Positions 9,693-17,865 of a DNA stretch of 64,000 bases are shown piece after piece. Position 1 is the first letter of the stretch. Each line of letters opens with the position of its first letter. Origin of the DNA: an uncultured Bacteroidales bacterium. GTDB taxonomy: Bacteria; Bacteroidota; Bacteroidia; Bacteroidales; UBA932. The stretch is from contig CALUQB010000002.1 in assembly GCA_944322815.1 (NCBI GenBank), positions 1 to 64,000 on the forward strand, read 5' to 3'. The notes beneath the pieces are model-generated. The model saw nothing but the letters and a program-made list of their open reading frames with translations. It had not been told where the DNA came from and searched no databases. The position numbers and the translations under genes were made by a program.

Positions 9693-10451
9693 ATGGAAGA
9701 ACAGCAGATGCAATACCTTTTCGGGATACATCCCGTCATGGAGGCTATCAGGGCAGGGAAGAAGTTCGATAAAATCCTGCTGAAACAGGGGATGGAAGGT
9801 TCCCAGTACGGAGAACTTCTCGGGCTTATAAAGCAGAACGGGATACAGTACCAGTTCGTCCCCCTGGAAAGGCTGAACAGGGCTGTGCGCGGAGCACATC
9901 AGGGAGTCGTGGCCTACATATCGAAGATAGACTATGTCCCATACGAGGAACTGGTGGATACGGCATTGGCCACAAGCCAGTCGCCCATGATAGTGATTCT
10001 GGACGGAGTGAGCGATGTCCGGAATCTGGGTGCGATCGCCAGGACTCTGGAATGTGCCGGAGGCAGCGGAATCATCCTGCCAGCAAAAGGCGGCGCGGCC
10101 ATAAACGCGGAGGCCATAAAGGCATCTGCAGGAGCTCTCATGAGACTGGCGGTAGCCAAGGTCCCGAATCTCAGAATGGCTGTCTATTACCTGAAACAAA
10201 GCGGCTTCAAGATCATATCCGTGACTGAAAAGGCATCCGCACTGATATATGATACGGACATGACAGGACCTTGCGCAGTCGTGATGGGATCCGAAGGAAA
10301 AGGCATTTCACAAGGCATGCTGGACCTCTCGGACGAGAAGGCCGCCATCCCGATGTCAGGGGAGATTTCGTCACTGAATGTCTCGGTCGCCACGTCCGTA
10401 GTGCTCTACGAGGCAGTAAGACAGAAAACGGCCGGACGCTGGAAAGAGTGA
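9693..10451 (+). CDS. rlmB: 23S rRNA (guanosine-2'-O)-methyltransferase RlmB-like, SpoU/TrmH family
   Basis: A 252-residue SPOUT methyltransferase. The N-terminal substrate-binding domain (YLFGIHPVMEAIRAGKKFDKIL) is followed by the knot domain with motif 1 LDGVSDVRNLGAIARTLE, motif 2 VMGSEGKGIS and motif 3 IPMSGEISSLNVSVATSVVLYE. RlmB modifies G2251 (E. coli numbering) in the ribosomal P site. A second TrmH-type gene lies at 42659; this one is closer to RlmB. The stop codon overlaps the start of the dipeptidase gene (TGATG). Confidence 0.88.
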   Translation: MEEQQMQYLFGIHPVMEAIRAGKKFDKILLKQGMEGSQYGELLGLIKQNGIQYQFVPLERLNRAVRGAHQGVVAYISKIDYVPYEELVDTALATSQSPMIVILDGVSDVRNLGAIARTLECAGGSGIILPAKGGAAINAEAIKASAGALMRLAVAKVPNLRMAVYYLKQSGFKIISVTEKASALIYDTDMTGPCAVVMGSEGKGISQGMLDLSDEKAAIPMSGEISSLNVSVATSVVLYEAVRQKTAGRWKE

Positions 10452-11512
10452 TGTTTGTACTTGATTCCCACTGCGATACTCCATCGCAGATACACAGGCT
10501 CAGGAATATAGGAGTCTGGAATGAACACGGACATGTCGATTTCCCGAAGATGAAAAAAGGGGGAGTAGACGGAGTTTTTTTCGCCCTGTATATTCCTCCC
10601 GCACTCGGACCTGACGCAGCTACATCCTATGCCATGGAGCTGATGGCAGATCTGAGTGACACGATGGATGCATGCAGCAGCCAGGCTGTGCTTGTGACCT
10701 CTCGCGAAGAGGCTCTGGCTGCTCAGGCAAAGGGTCTCATCGCAGTATTTCTTGGTCTTGAAAACGGCTCGGCCATCCGGAAGTCCCTGCCACTGCTGCG
10801 GCTTTACAGGAAGATGGGAGTCCGCTATATGACACTGGCTCATTCCGCGCATAACGATATATGCGATTCCTGTTCACCGACTCAGCCTCGATGGGGAGGC
10901 CTCAGCCCGTTCGGCAGGGAAGTTGTCGCCGAGATGAACCGTCTGGATATGCTCATAGACGTCTCGCACATATCCGATGCAGCCTTTTACGATGTCCTCA
11001 AATACTCCGAAAAACCGGTCGTCGCCACGCATTCTTGCTGCCGCGCACTTGCAGGACACAAGCGGAACATGTCGGATGAGATGATATGCGCCCTGGCTGA
11101 AAAAGGAGGCGTGATTCAGATAAATTTCTATCCGGTATTCCTTGACGACGGATTTGCAGCCAGACTGTCTGCATCAGGTATCGAAGCCAGGGGCGAAGCT
11201 GTCGAGGCCGAATTCATCGGAGACCCGTCGGATCCCGCGAAAAGGGCTGCCTGGTATGCGGTTGAAGACGAACTGGCAGCCATGGAAAGGCCGTCATACA
11301 AACGCATAGCCGACCATATAGACCATGCCGTATCTCTCGTGGGGCCGGAGCACGTAGGTCTCGGTTCAGATTTTGACGGAATTTCCGTCACCCCGTCAGG
11401 GATGGAGGACATCTCGCATTTCAGCATTATTCTCGATGAGCTCGCCAGACGCGGCTACAGCGACTCCGATATCGGGAAAATCGCCGGCGGCAATTTTCTG
11501 AACCTCTTATAG
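10451..11512 (+). CDS. Membrane dipeptidase, peptidase family M19
   Basis: A 353-residue renal-dipeptidase-type zinc peptidase that would cleave dipeptides. Metal ligands are visible in DSHCDTP near the N-terminus, ATHSCCRAL after IDVSHISD, and LGSDFDGI near the C-terminus. Upstream open frame exists, but the ATG at 10451 overlapping the rlmB stop gives the expected N-terminus MFVLDSHCDT. There is no signal peptide, so the enzyme is probably cytoplasmic. It ends before an AT-only perfect hairpin shared with the convergent cinA. Confidence 0.9.
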   Translation: MFVLDSHCDTPSQIHRLRNIGVWNEHGHVDFPKMKKGGVDGVFFALYIPPALGPDAATSYAMELMADLSDTMDACSSQAVLVTSREEALAAQAKGLIAVFLGLENGSAIRKSLPLLRLYRKMGVRYMTLAHSAHNDICDSCSPTQPRWGGLSPFGREVVAEMNRLDMLIDVSHISDAAFYDVLKYSEKPVVATHSCCRALAGHKRNMSDEMICALAEKGGVIQINFYPVFLDDGFAARLSASGIEARGEAVEAEFIGDPSDPAKRAAWYAVEDELAAMERPSYKRIADHIDHAVSLVGPEHVGLGSDFDGISVTPSGMEDISHFSIILDELARRGYSDSDIGKIAGGNFLNLL

Positions 11513-11563
11513 CCTTACGGCAATTTTTTCAGCCCTGAGCGCCCTTGCGCTGCCGATATTGAG

Positions 11564-11602
11564 TATAACAAAAATGTTACAATGGCGAACATTTTTGTTA
11601 TA
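11564..11602. terminator. Perfect 15-bp hairpin between convergent genes
   Basis: The arms at 11564-11578 and 11588-11602 are exact reverse complements (arm TATAACAAAAATGTT) around a 9-base loop. It lies 51 bp after the dipeptidase stop and 20 bp beyond the cinA stop. The stem has few G-C pairs but its T-rich arms could serve both strands, so a bidirectional terminator is likely. Confidence 0.6.
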
Positions 11603-11622
11603 TTTAATGATAGTCAAATACT

Positions 11623-12882
11623 TTATTGATAAAGGATATATTTCCGGACTGCGTCCAATGCTGACGCGGCAAACCGCTCCCTGTTGCGTATCCTGTCGTT
11701 GTGAAAGTGAAAATCCATGGTCTGTGTACCGTATTCCGAACTGATGCCGACCCATACCAGACCGACATCCTTGTTTTCGGAAGCGGCAGGACCGGCGTTT
11801 CCAGTAGTGGAAACCGCAAAATCGGAACCGGTCAGACGGCGGACTCCATCGGCCATTGCGGCTGCGCATTCCGGACTTACAGCCCCGTATCCGCCTATGA
11901 TGTCCGGAGACACACCCAGAACATTCTCCTTGACGCTGTATGCATACGAAACCACTGACCCGAGGAAATAGTCGGAAGCTCCTGGAACGGAAGTCAGCAG
12001 TGAAGCCACAAGACCGCCTGTACAAGACTCGGCCGTACTGATGGTCATGCCTTTCTTCCGCAGCAACTCTCCCACCACCTGTTGAAGGGTAGTTTCATTT
12101 TCCGCATAGACCGCATCGCCGAGAATCTTTTTCAGTTTTTCCGTCTCGGTGCTGAAAACGGTTTCCGCATCATCTGAGGCGCCGTAGACGGAGAGTCTCA
12201 GAGTGACTCCTTTGAGCGGATCCGGAAGATATGCCAGACGCACATAAGAAGGCAGGGCGCTTTCCCACCCTGCTATCTTCTCGGAAAGCGCGGATTCAGC
12301 TATTCCGTATGTCATGATAGTCTTATGATGTATTTCGGAAAGGCTGTATGCAGATCTGATATCTGAAATGATGTCTTTCATGGCACCTGCAGCTTCGAAC
12401 GGGACTCCGGGAAGAGAATAGACGGTGGCTGTATGCCCGTACTTCTCCTCGGGAAACCTCATCACCATCACAGGAGCTGTCCCGAGCCTGTTCGGGATCA
12501 CGCTGCACCTGTCAGGCACCTCAGCCTGTCTTCTGTTGGTTTCCAGCACGTCAAGTCCCCTTGAAGTAAGCAGATCATGTATGATTTCCAGCTGTCTGTT
12601 GTCAGTGACATAACCTGTACTTCCGGAAAGCCTGTACAGGACGCTCTTCGTGATGTCATCCTTAGTCGGGCCAAGTCCGCCAGTGACGATCACTATATCG
12701 TTCTTCCGCAGGCCTTCTTCTATCACACGTGAAATCTCCCTGCCGTCATCGCCGACGGACAGCATTTCACTGACCCTGACACCGGCCTTGCCAAGCTCAC
12801 GCGATATCATGGCCGAATTCGTATCCACTATCTGTCCTATGAGGATTTCGTCCCCGATGGTGCAAATGCTTGCCGTCGTCAT
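11623..12882 (-). CDS. cinA: CinA family protein, nicotinamide-nucleotide amidase
   Basis: A 419-residue two-domain CinA. The N-terminal MoCF/COG1058 domain (CTIGDEILIGQIVDTNSAMISREL, GGLGPTKDD) belongs to the ADP-ribose/NMN-processing type. The C-terminal amidase domain (ISTAESCTGGLVASLL...TTGNAGP) deamidates nicotinamide mononucleotide in pyridine-nucleotide recycling. Length fits the full-size form. It lies 19 bp downstream of pyrD in the same direction and may be co-transcribed with it. Confidence 0.92.
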   Translation of the reverse strand: MTTASICTIGDEILIGQIVDTNSAMISRELGKAGVRVSEMLSVGDDGREISRVIEEGLRKNDIVIVTGGLGPTKDDITKSVLYRLSGSTGYVTDNRQLEIIHDLLTSRGLDVLETNRRQAEVPDRCSVIPNRLGTAPVMVMRFPEEKYGHTATVYSLPGVPFEAAGAMKDIISDIRSAYSLSEIHHKTIMTYGIAESALSEKIAGWESALPSYVRLAYLPDPLKGVTLRLSVYGASDDAETVFSTETEKLKKILGDAVYAENETTLQQVVGELLRKKGMTISTAESCTGGLVASLLTSVPGASDYFLGSVVSYAYSVKENVLGVSPDIIGGYGAVSPECAAAMADGVRRLTGSDFAVSTTGNAGPAASENKDVGLVWVGISSEYGTQTMDFHFHNDRIRNRERFAASALDAVRKYILYQ

Positions 12883-12901
12883 ATCTTACCTCCTTACGGA
12901 A

Positions 12902-13945
12902 CTATTGTCTTCCGAGTCGTTTGAGTATGTACCTGTTTATGTTTTTCACCAGTGACGGCCCTTCATAAATGAAGCCGCTGTATATTTCCACCAGAGAGGC
13001 CCCTGCGTCAAGCATCTGCTGTGCCTGCTCGCCTGACATGATACCTCCGACACCGATGATAGGCAGCTTGCCTTTAGACTTTTCGCTGATATATCTGACC
13101 AGTGACAGGCTCTTGCCGAAAAGCGGTGCTCCTGACATGCCTCCGTTACCGATTTCATCTATCTTTTCCTGAGGCAGGGTCAGCCCGTCCCTGGTTCTGG
13201 TAGTATTCCCGGCTACGATTCCGTCCACTCCTGACATCAGGGCATAGTCGATGATCTCATCGAGTTGCTGGTGCGAAATGTCAGGGGATACCTTGATCAG
13301 TATCGGCCTGTATTCGTCGAAATACATCCTCAGATCCAGCAGTTTGTCCACGATGTCCGACAGGTAGGAAACATCCTGCAGATCGGAGAGTCCGGTGACA
13401 TTGGGACATGAAATATTCACGACGAACATATCCACGAAGTCGTAAAGAAGGGCGAAGGCGGACTCATAGTCTTTGGCCGCATCCTCATTTATGCTGTTCG
13501 TGTTTTTCGAAATATTTGCGGCGACCAGCACTTCAGGACGATGCCGTTTCAGCTGCTCCACGGCATATTTGACCCCTTTGTTGTTGATTCCCATCCTGTT
13601 TATGATGGCTCTGTCCTTCACGACGCGGAAAAGGCGCGGCTTGGGATTTCCGGGCTGAGGTTCCGGTGTCAGCGAACCTATCTCCACGAAGCCGAATCCG
13701 AAATTTCCGAGATCATTGTAGAACTCTCCGTTCTTGTCCAGACCTCCTGCCAGTCCGACCGGATTCCTGAATTTCAGTCCGAAGACTTCACGTTCGAGAG
13801 CCGGATCGTTTTTCCTGCAGGTCATTCTGACCAATGCTTTCGCAAAGGGGATATATCTGAGACATTTCAGACCCAGAAATGTCAGATTGTGGGCAGTCTC
13901 AGGATTCAGACTGAACAATAACGGACGCAATATCTGCTTATACAT
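12902..13945 (-). CDS. pyrD: Dihydroorotate dehydrogenase, class 2 type
   Basis: From the start at 13945 the protein has 347 residues and begins MYKQILRPLLFSLNPETAHNLTF, the membrane-associating helices of quinone-linked PyrD, which oxidises dihydroorotate to orotate in pyrimidine synthesis. FMN-binding segments (GLAGGLDKNGE, GFGFVEIGSLTP, IGVGGIMSGEQA) are present. The catalytic-base loop reads VNISCPNVTGL. The family's class 2 enzymes normally have Ser where this Cys stands, while Cys is typical of class 1. The start is chosen because a -7 box at 13967-13974 leaves almost no leader for the upstream ATG at 13957. Confidence 0.9.
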   Translation of the reverse strand: MYKQILRPLLFSLNPETAHNLTFLGLKCLRYIPFAKALVRMTCRKNDPALEREVFGLKFRNPVGLAGGLDKNGEFYNDLGNFGFGFVEIGSLTPEPQPGNPKPRLFRVVKDRAIINRMGINNKGVKYAVEQLKRHRPEVLVAANISKNTNSINEDAAKDYESAFALLYDFVDMFVVNISCPNVTGLSDLQDVSYLSDIVDKLLDLRMYFDEYRPILIKVSPDISHQQLDEIIDYALMSGVDGIVAGNTTRTRDGLTLPQEKIDEIGNGGMSGAPLFGKSLSLVRYISEKSKGKLPIIGVGGIMSGEQAQQMLDAGASLVEIYSGFIYEGPSLVKNINRYILKRLGRQ

Positions 13946-13966
13946 GGTTCTATTCATTTTACTCTG

Positions 13967-13974
13967 CAAAGATA
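13967..13974 (-). promoter_or_regulatory. Candidate -7 box of pyrD
   Basis: Read on the minus strand, TATCTTTG matches TAnnTTTG. Transcription would begin near 13961, which favours the pyrD start at 13945. No TTTG stands at the usual -33 distance. Confidence 0.4.
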
Positions 13975-14022
13975 ATATGGAAGCATGTAAAACGAGCAGG
14001 GGATAATACGAATTTTGATTTG

Positions 14023-14493
14023 TCAACGTGAAAATTCCTCGAATGTACCGTTGTCATAGAATACGATGATCCTGGCAACTTTCCGCTGACGGACTGAAAT
14101 ATGGCTGCCGTCTTCATAATCCGGTATGTCTTCAGGCATGTCATCGGGCACGTCTGCCGTATCCGGCTGTCCTGAAGATTCTCCGGTATCCTCATGAGAA
14201 TCGCCTGGAGCGCTGAACAGATCGAAGTCCGCGTTTTTATGGGATTCCTGGATCACCGATGCAGACTCAGGCTGCGGGTCTTCGGTCTTGTACATTTTGC
14301 CTTTGCCGGTGAGCAGCCATTCCAGATTAAGGGTAGGGAAACTTTTTATAATCCCGACGAAGAAATCGTAACCCGGCTTGTTCCTTCCTTTCAGGATATG
14401 GGATACACTAGCCCTGGCGACATTGATTTTGTCGGCAAAAGCGGCCTGGGAGATGTTCTCGGCAGCCAGAAACTGCATCAGACGACGATTCAT
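14023..14493 (-). CDS. XRE-type helix-turn-helix regulator
   Basis: A 156-residue protein. Residues 1-65 form a lambda-repressor-like HTH: MQFLAAENISQAAFADKINVAR then ASVSHILKGRNKPGYDFF, followed by FPTLNLEWLLTGKGKMY, an ending common in Bacteroidetes phage-like repressors. The remainder is acidic and low in complexity, with no ligand domain. An in-frame TTG exists at 14505, but the ATG at 14493 gives the usual N-terminus. Three 12-bp repeats at exact 24-bp spacing lie 18-77 bp upstream, suggesting it binds its own control region. Its targets are unknown. Confidence 0.82.
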   Translation of the reverse strand: MNRRLMQFLAAENISQAAFADKINVARASVSHILKGRNKPGYDFFVGIIKSFPTLNLEWLLTGKGKMYKTEDPQPESASVIQESHKNADFDLFSAPGDSHEDTGESSGQPDTADVPDDMPEDIPDYEDGSHISVRQRKVARIIVFYDNGTFEEFSR

Positions 14494-14510
14494 TTTTCTA
14501 AACAAATTAT

Positions 14511-14570
14511 TTACAAATGTAATAATAAAATTAATAACAAATGTAAACGCGGTTTAAGTTACAAATGTAA
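14511..14570. promoter_or_regulatory. Three 12-bp near-palindromic repeats at 24-bp period (candidate operators)
   Basis: TTACAAATGTAA occurs at 14511-14522 and 14559-14570, and TAACAAATGTAA at 14535-14546, each starting exactly 24 bp after the previous one. The unit is nearly a perfect palindrome. On the minus strand it reads TTACATTTGTAA and therefore contains the -7 consensus TACATTTG, so operator and promoter may overlap. A fourth copy is at 14897. The XRE gene directly downstream is the obvious candidate binder. Confidence 0.6.
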
Positions 14571-14584
14571 ATCGGGATAGGGGA

Positions 14585-14985
14585 GTAAGGGTAAATCATT
14601 GAAGAAGTACTATAGATAGCACTTGTAAATATCTGGATATAATCTATATAATACAGTAATATCTGTTATTTCATACTGTAAACTGCCCGATAGTATCCTG
14701 ATTGCAGCATACATGTTGATTCAAAACTTTAGATTACAAGCTTCAATATACTGATTTTTAACATATTGTTTGTATGTGAATTTCGCATGGAAATTCAATA
14801 TGGTCAATATGTTAAATTGTATAGAAATTTGAATATTAGCACCATTTACATTAATCTATGATTTACTATATTATATCAATGTTATATAATATTGAATTAC
14901 ATTTGTAAATTACATCAAACATGACGTCGGAATTGCCATTTGCGGAAATTTCAGTATTTTCGCAGGTATTTTATTGACTGAAGAA
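14585..14985. other. AT-rich intergenic region without a gene
   Basis: Roughly 400 bp, visibly richer in A and T than the surroundings, with no plausible gene. It holds a nested inverted repeat: outer arms TTTAACATATTG at 14757-14768 and its complement at 14805-14816, inner arms GAATTTC at 14778-14784 and GAAATTC at 14790-14796. I see no DnaA-box cluster or RNA gene. Confidence 0.5.
14897..14908 (+). promoter_or_regulatory. Fourth operator-like repeat and candidate -7 box of queA
   Basis: TTACATTTGTAA is the inverse orientation of the repeats at 14511-14570 and so faces queA as they face the regulator. It contains TACATTTG, matching TAnnTTTG, which would give a leader of about 75 bases before the queA ATG. 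Confidence 0.45.
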
Positions 14986-14987
14986 AA

Positions 14988-16196
14988 ATGATACCTGAAA
15001 TAAAGATTTCCGAATTCGATTATGACCTTCCCGATGGGAGAATCGCAAAATATCCGCTCGAACAGCGGGATATGTCCAAACTTCTGAGATATTCCGGAGG
15101 CGAAGTGTCGGAGCATGTTTTCAAGGAAATTCCGGAACTCATCCCGGCTGACTCCATCATGGTGTTCAATGACACGAAGGTGGTGCCTGCACGCCTGCAT
15201 TTCCAGAGAGAAACCGGTGCACATATAGAGATATTCTGTCTGGAGCCTGTCAAGCCTGCCGAATACAATCTCATATTTGCCGAAACCTCATGCTGCAGCT
15301 GGAAATGCATCGTAGGGAATGCCAGGAAATGGAAATCGGATATACTTAAACTATACAATCCGGAAAACGATGCTGCCGTGGCCGCACTGGACCTCAAAGC
15401 CTCTTTGATAGAACGGAACGGGGAAACATCCGTAGTAGGATTCTCCTGGAACGGAGGACTGCCGTTCTCCAAAGTGCTGGAAATATGCGGGACAGTGCCT
15501 ATCCCGCCCTATCTCAACAGGGAGTCCGAAGCCATAGATACCGAACGTTACCAGACTTTGTATGCGAAATACCGCGGCTCGGTAGCTGCTCCTACCGCCG
15601 GCCTGCATTTCACGCAGACAGAACTGGATGCCATCAGGGCCAAAGGAACGGATATGGAGACTGTCTGTCTGCACGTCGGAGCAGGGACCTTCCTTCCCGT
15701 AAAATCGGAACTGGTTTCAGGACACAGAATGCACAGGGAACCGTTCGTCGTCAGGAAATCCTTTATCGAAGACATTGCCGGAAGCGACAGGAAAGTCGTC
15801 GCTGTAGGCACCACGTCAGTCAGGACGTTGGAGTCACTGTATTATATAGGTGTCAGCTGTATCGAAAAGGGACGGCCGGAGGACGTAGGCCAATGGGATC
15901 CGTATGAACGCGAGTACCGCTATCCGACCCGGGAGGCTCTCAAGGCTATAGTGTCATATCTCGATGCTGAAGGACTGGATGAACTGAAAGTCGGTACCAG
16001 AATCATAATAGTACCCGGATTCAAGTTCAGGATAGTGGATGTTCTGGTGACCAATTTCCATCAGCCGCAGAGTACGCTGCTGCTTCTGATTTCCGCGTTC
16101 GTGCACGGAGACTGGAGGAAAATCTATGATTTCGCTCTCTCTCATGACTTCCGTTTCCTGAGTTATGGTGACAGTTCGATCCTGTTCCGCGAATAG
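14988..16196 (+). CDS. queA: S-adenosylmethionine:tRNA ribosyltransferase-isomerase
   Basis: QueA transfers and isomerises the ribosyl part of SAM onto 7-aminomethyl-deazaguanine in tRNA, giving epoxyqueuosine. The family signatures are complete: FDYDLPDGRIAKYPLEQRD, VFNDTKVVPARLHF, APTAGLHFT, HVGAGTFLPVKSE and NFHQPQSTLLLLISAF. At 402 residues it is somewhat longer than the ~350 of E. coli, with the additional length in the middle. It is a single gene behind the AT-rich region; no other queuosine gene is in the window. Confidence 0.95.
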   Translation: MIPEIKISEFDYDLPDGRIAKYPLEQRDMSKLLRYSGGEVSEHVFKEIPELIPADSIMVFNDTKVVPARLHFQRETGAHIEIFCLEPVKPAEYNLIFAETSCCSWKCIVGNARKWKSDILKLYNPENDAAVAALDLKASLIERNGETSVVGFSWNGGLPFSKVLEICGTVPIPPYLNRESEAIDTERYQTLYAKYRGSVAAPTAGLHFTQTELDAIRAKGTDMETVCLHVGAGTFLPVKSELVSGHRMHREPFVVRKSFIEDIAGSDRKVVAVGTTSVRTLESLYYIGVSCIEKGRPEDVGQWDPYEREYRYPTREALKAIVSYLDAEGLDELKVGTRIIIVPGFKFRIVDVLVTNFHQPQSTLLLLISAFVHGDWRKIYDFALSHDFRFLSYGDSSILFRE

Positions 16197-16244
16197 TACT
16201 GCGTAAATGGCAGCTGCGGCTGTGGAAATATCATTATTTAATAT

Positions 16245-16252
16245 TAACTTTG
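16245..16252 (+). promoter_or_regulatory. Candidate -7 box of the acyltransferase gene
   Basis: TAACTTTG matches TAnnTTTG and lies 28 bases before the ATG at 16281. TGTG at the -33 distance is a partial match. Confidence 0.4.
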
Positions 16253-16280
16253 TATTCATTACATATCGAGGAAACAATTT

Positions 16281-17465
16281 ATGATAGATTTGTCCGAATT
16301 TGAAAGCATAAGCCCGTACACTGACGAAGAAGCGGTGAAAGCGCTGAATATAGTAGCCGAAAATCCTGTCCTTCAGGAAGTCTCACAGTATTTCTTCCCT
16401 GAGGAAGCTCCTGATTATCTGCAGAATATCCTGAAACAGGTGAAGAGCATAGATGATTTCCAGGTGATGGTGATGTCGAAGGTGATAGAGTGGGTGCTGG
16501 AGCATACCGCCCACAATTTTTCATACGACGGCATCACGAATATAGACAGGGACAGAAAGTTCCTGGCCCTGTCGAACCACAGGGATATCATACTTGATCC
16601 GGCCATTACGCAGCTGGTGCTGTACAGGAACGGGATTCCGCTCACGGAAATAGCTGTGGGAGACAATCTGATCACGAACAAGTTCATCGAGTATCTTATC
16701 CGTTCAAACAGGATGATCAAGGTGGTACGAGGTATTTCCGCGCGAGAACTGTATCTTTCGTCACAGCTTCTGTCCAAGTACATCCGTCTCAACATCACGG
16801 AGCAGAAAAGTTCCATCTGGCTGGCCCAGCGTCAGGGACGAACCAAGGACGGGGAGGATATCACCGAACAGGGCCTGCTGAAGATGCTGGATATGAGCGG
16901 AACGGCAGATTTCAGACAGAATTTCGAAGAGCTGAACATCATACCTCTCAGCATTTCATACGAATATGAGCCATGCGATATACTGAAGGCACGCGAACTC
17001 CTGATTTCCAGGACCAGGAAGTACGTAAAGGCTCCAGGAGAGGATTTGAACAGCATTCTGACTGGTATCAAGCAGCAGAAAGGCAGCATACACCTGAACA
17101 TAGGGCTTCCGCTGACTTCTGAAGAGATAGATGCTGCCTCGAAGTGTGACAAGAATGACCGTTACCAGTGGATACGGCATGCTGTCGATTTGCGAGTCAT
17201 CGAGGGATACAAGCTCTGGAAAACCAATTATATCGCTTACGATCTTCTGAACCAGGGATTCAAATATAACGAGCATTATACTTCCGATGAGTCTACGGCT
17301 TTTATCGGGTACATGGAGCATCAGCTTGATTCGGTAGAGAAGGAGCTGTGCCGAGAGGATTTGCGTGATATTTTCCTGAAAATCTATGCTAACCCTGTGG
17401 TTTCCAAGGAGCTTCTGGCAGAGAAAATGGAGCTGCCGGGGTGGAAGTTACAATGGGGACGGTAG
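16281..17465 (+). CDS. PlsC-like glycerophosphate acyltransferase family protein
   Basis: A 394-residue protein of the lysophosphatidic/glycerophosphate acyltransferase superfamily. The acyl-binding motif is LALSNHRDIILD (H100, D102, D106), and the later WLAQRQGRTKDG corresponds to the EGTR-type phosphate-binding motif. The canonical HX4D spacing is not exact here; D106 stands six residues after H100. No membrane segment is obvious. A role in acylating a lysophospholipid is likely, but acceptor and donor are unknown. The gene is monocistronic and followed by two large nested hairpins. Confidence 0.72.
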   Translation: MIDLSEFESISPYTDEEAVKALNIVAENPVLQEVSQYFFPEEAPDYLQNILKQVKSIDDFQVMVMSKVIEWVLEHTAHNFSYDGITNIDRDRKFLALSNHRDIILDPAITQLVLYRNGIPLTEIAVGDNLITNKFIEYLIRSNRMIKVVRGISARELYLSSQLLSKYIRLNITEQKSSIWLAQRQGRTKDGEDITEQGLLKMLDMSGTADFRQNFEELNIIPLSISYEYEPCDILKARELLISRTRKYVKAPGEDLNSILTGIKQQKGSIHLNIGLPLTSEEIDAASKCDKNDRYQWIRHAVDLRVIEGYKLWKTNYIAYDLLNQGFKYNEHYTSDESTAFIGYMEHQLDSVEKELCREDLRDIFLKIYANPVVSKELLAEKMELPGWKLQWGR

Positions 17466-17483
17466 TTTTTTATTTTTTGTTTT

Positions 17484-17544
17484 ATCAGGGAGGAATTTTT
17501 TTCGGACCAGAAAAAACAGGTCCGGAAATAAATTCCTCCCTGAT
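17484..17544. repeat. Nested hairpin element, copy 1
   Basis: A 15-bp perfect outer stem (17484-17498 with 17530-17544; core GGGAGGAATTT) encloses a T-run, a 6-bp inner stem CGGACC/GGTCCG (17503-17508, 17519-17524) and an A-rich loop. It starts 19 bp after the acyltransferase stop. The first hairpin could terminate that transcript, but the architecture is shared with copy 2 at 17677. Confidence 0.65.
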
Positions 17545-17676
17545 TTCAATATTATTTTAAACTTCGTTTACAATCACGCTGCGCCTCGGCATTGCCTGAA
17601 CAAGTTCCGACACTGCTCTCGGCTTGCAGTTTATTTTAAAAAAAACTACACGGGTGGCAGAGGGTGTAGGGCTATA

Positions 17677-17737
17677 TGGAGGCAAGTATTTTTTTCGCGG
17701 CAGAAAAAAACGGCCGCTGCAAAAAATCTTGCCTCCA
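17677..17737. repeat. Nested hairpin element, copy 2
   Basis: It has the same 61-bp length and layout as copy 1. The outer stem is TGGAGGCAAG (17677-17686) with CTTGCCTCCA (17728-17737), followed by a T-run, an inner CGGC/GCCG stem and an A-rich loop. The stem bases differ from copy 1 yet pairing is kept on both sides. Between the copies lie 132 bp with no gene. Confidence 0.65.
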
Positions 17738-17846
17738 ATGACAATAAACTAAAATCTGCACATTCGCAGAGGGTATGGATAGTGTATTACTTAACATAAT
17801 ATAAATTGTATGACAAAAATTTATTAAGGATTTTCGAAATAGTTGC

Positions 17847-17854
17847 TATATTTG
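17847..17854 (+). promoter_or_regulatory. Candidate -7 box of the exported-protein gene at 17866
   Basis: TATATTTG matches TAnnTTTG and lies 11 bases before the ATG at 17866. This supports that ATG over the in-frame upstream start at 17806. Confidence 0.45.
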
Positions 17855-17865
17855 CATGTTCGAAT

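Noticed and set aside
14511-14570. A CRISPR array, because of regularly spaced repeats
   Set aside because: The repeats are only 12 bp with 12-bp spacers, three copies, and no cas genes are present. They fit regulator binding sites.
14585-14985. AT-rich gap considered as a replication origin
   Set aside because: No cluster of DnaA boxes, no dnaA, dnaN or gidA neighbours. The repeats there fit a regulator site better.
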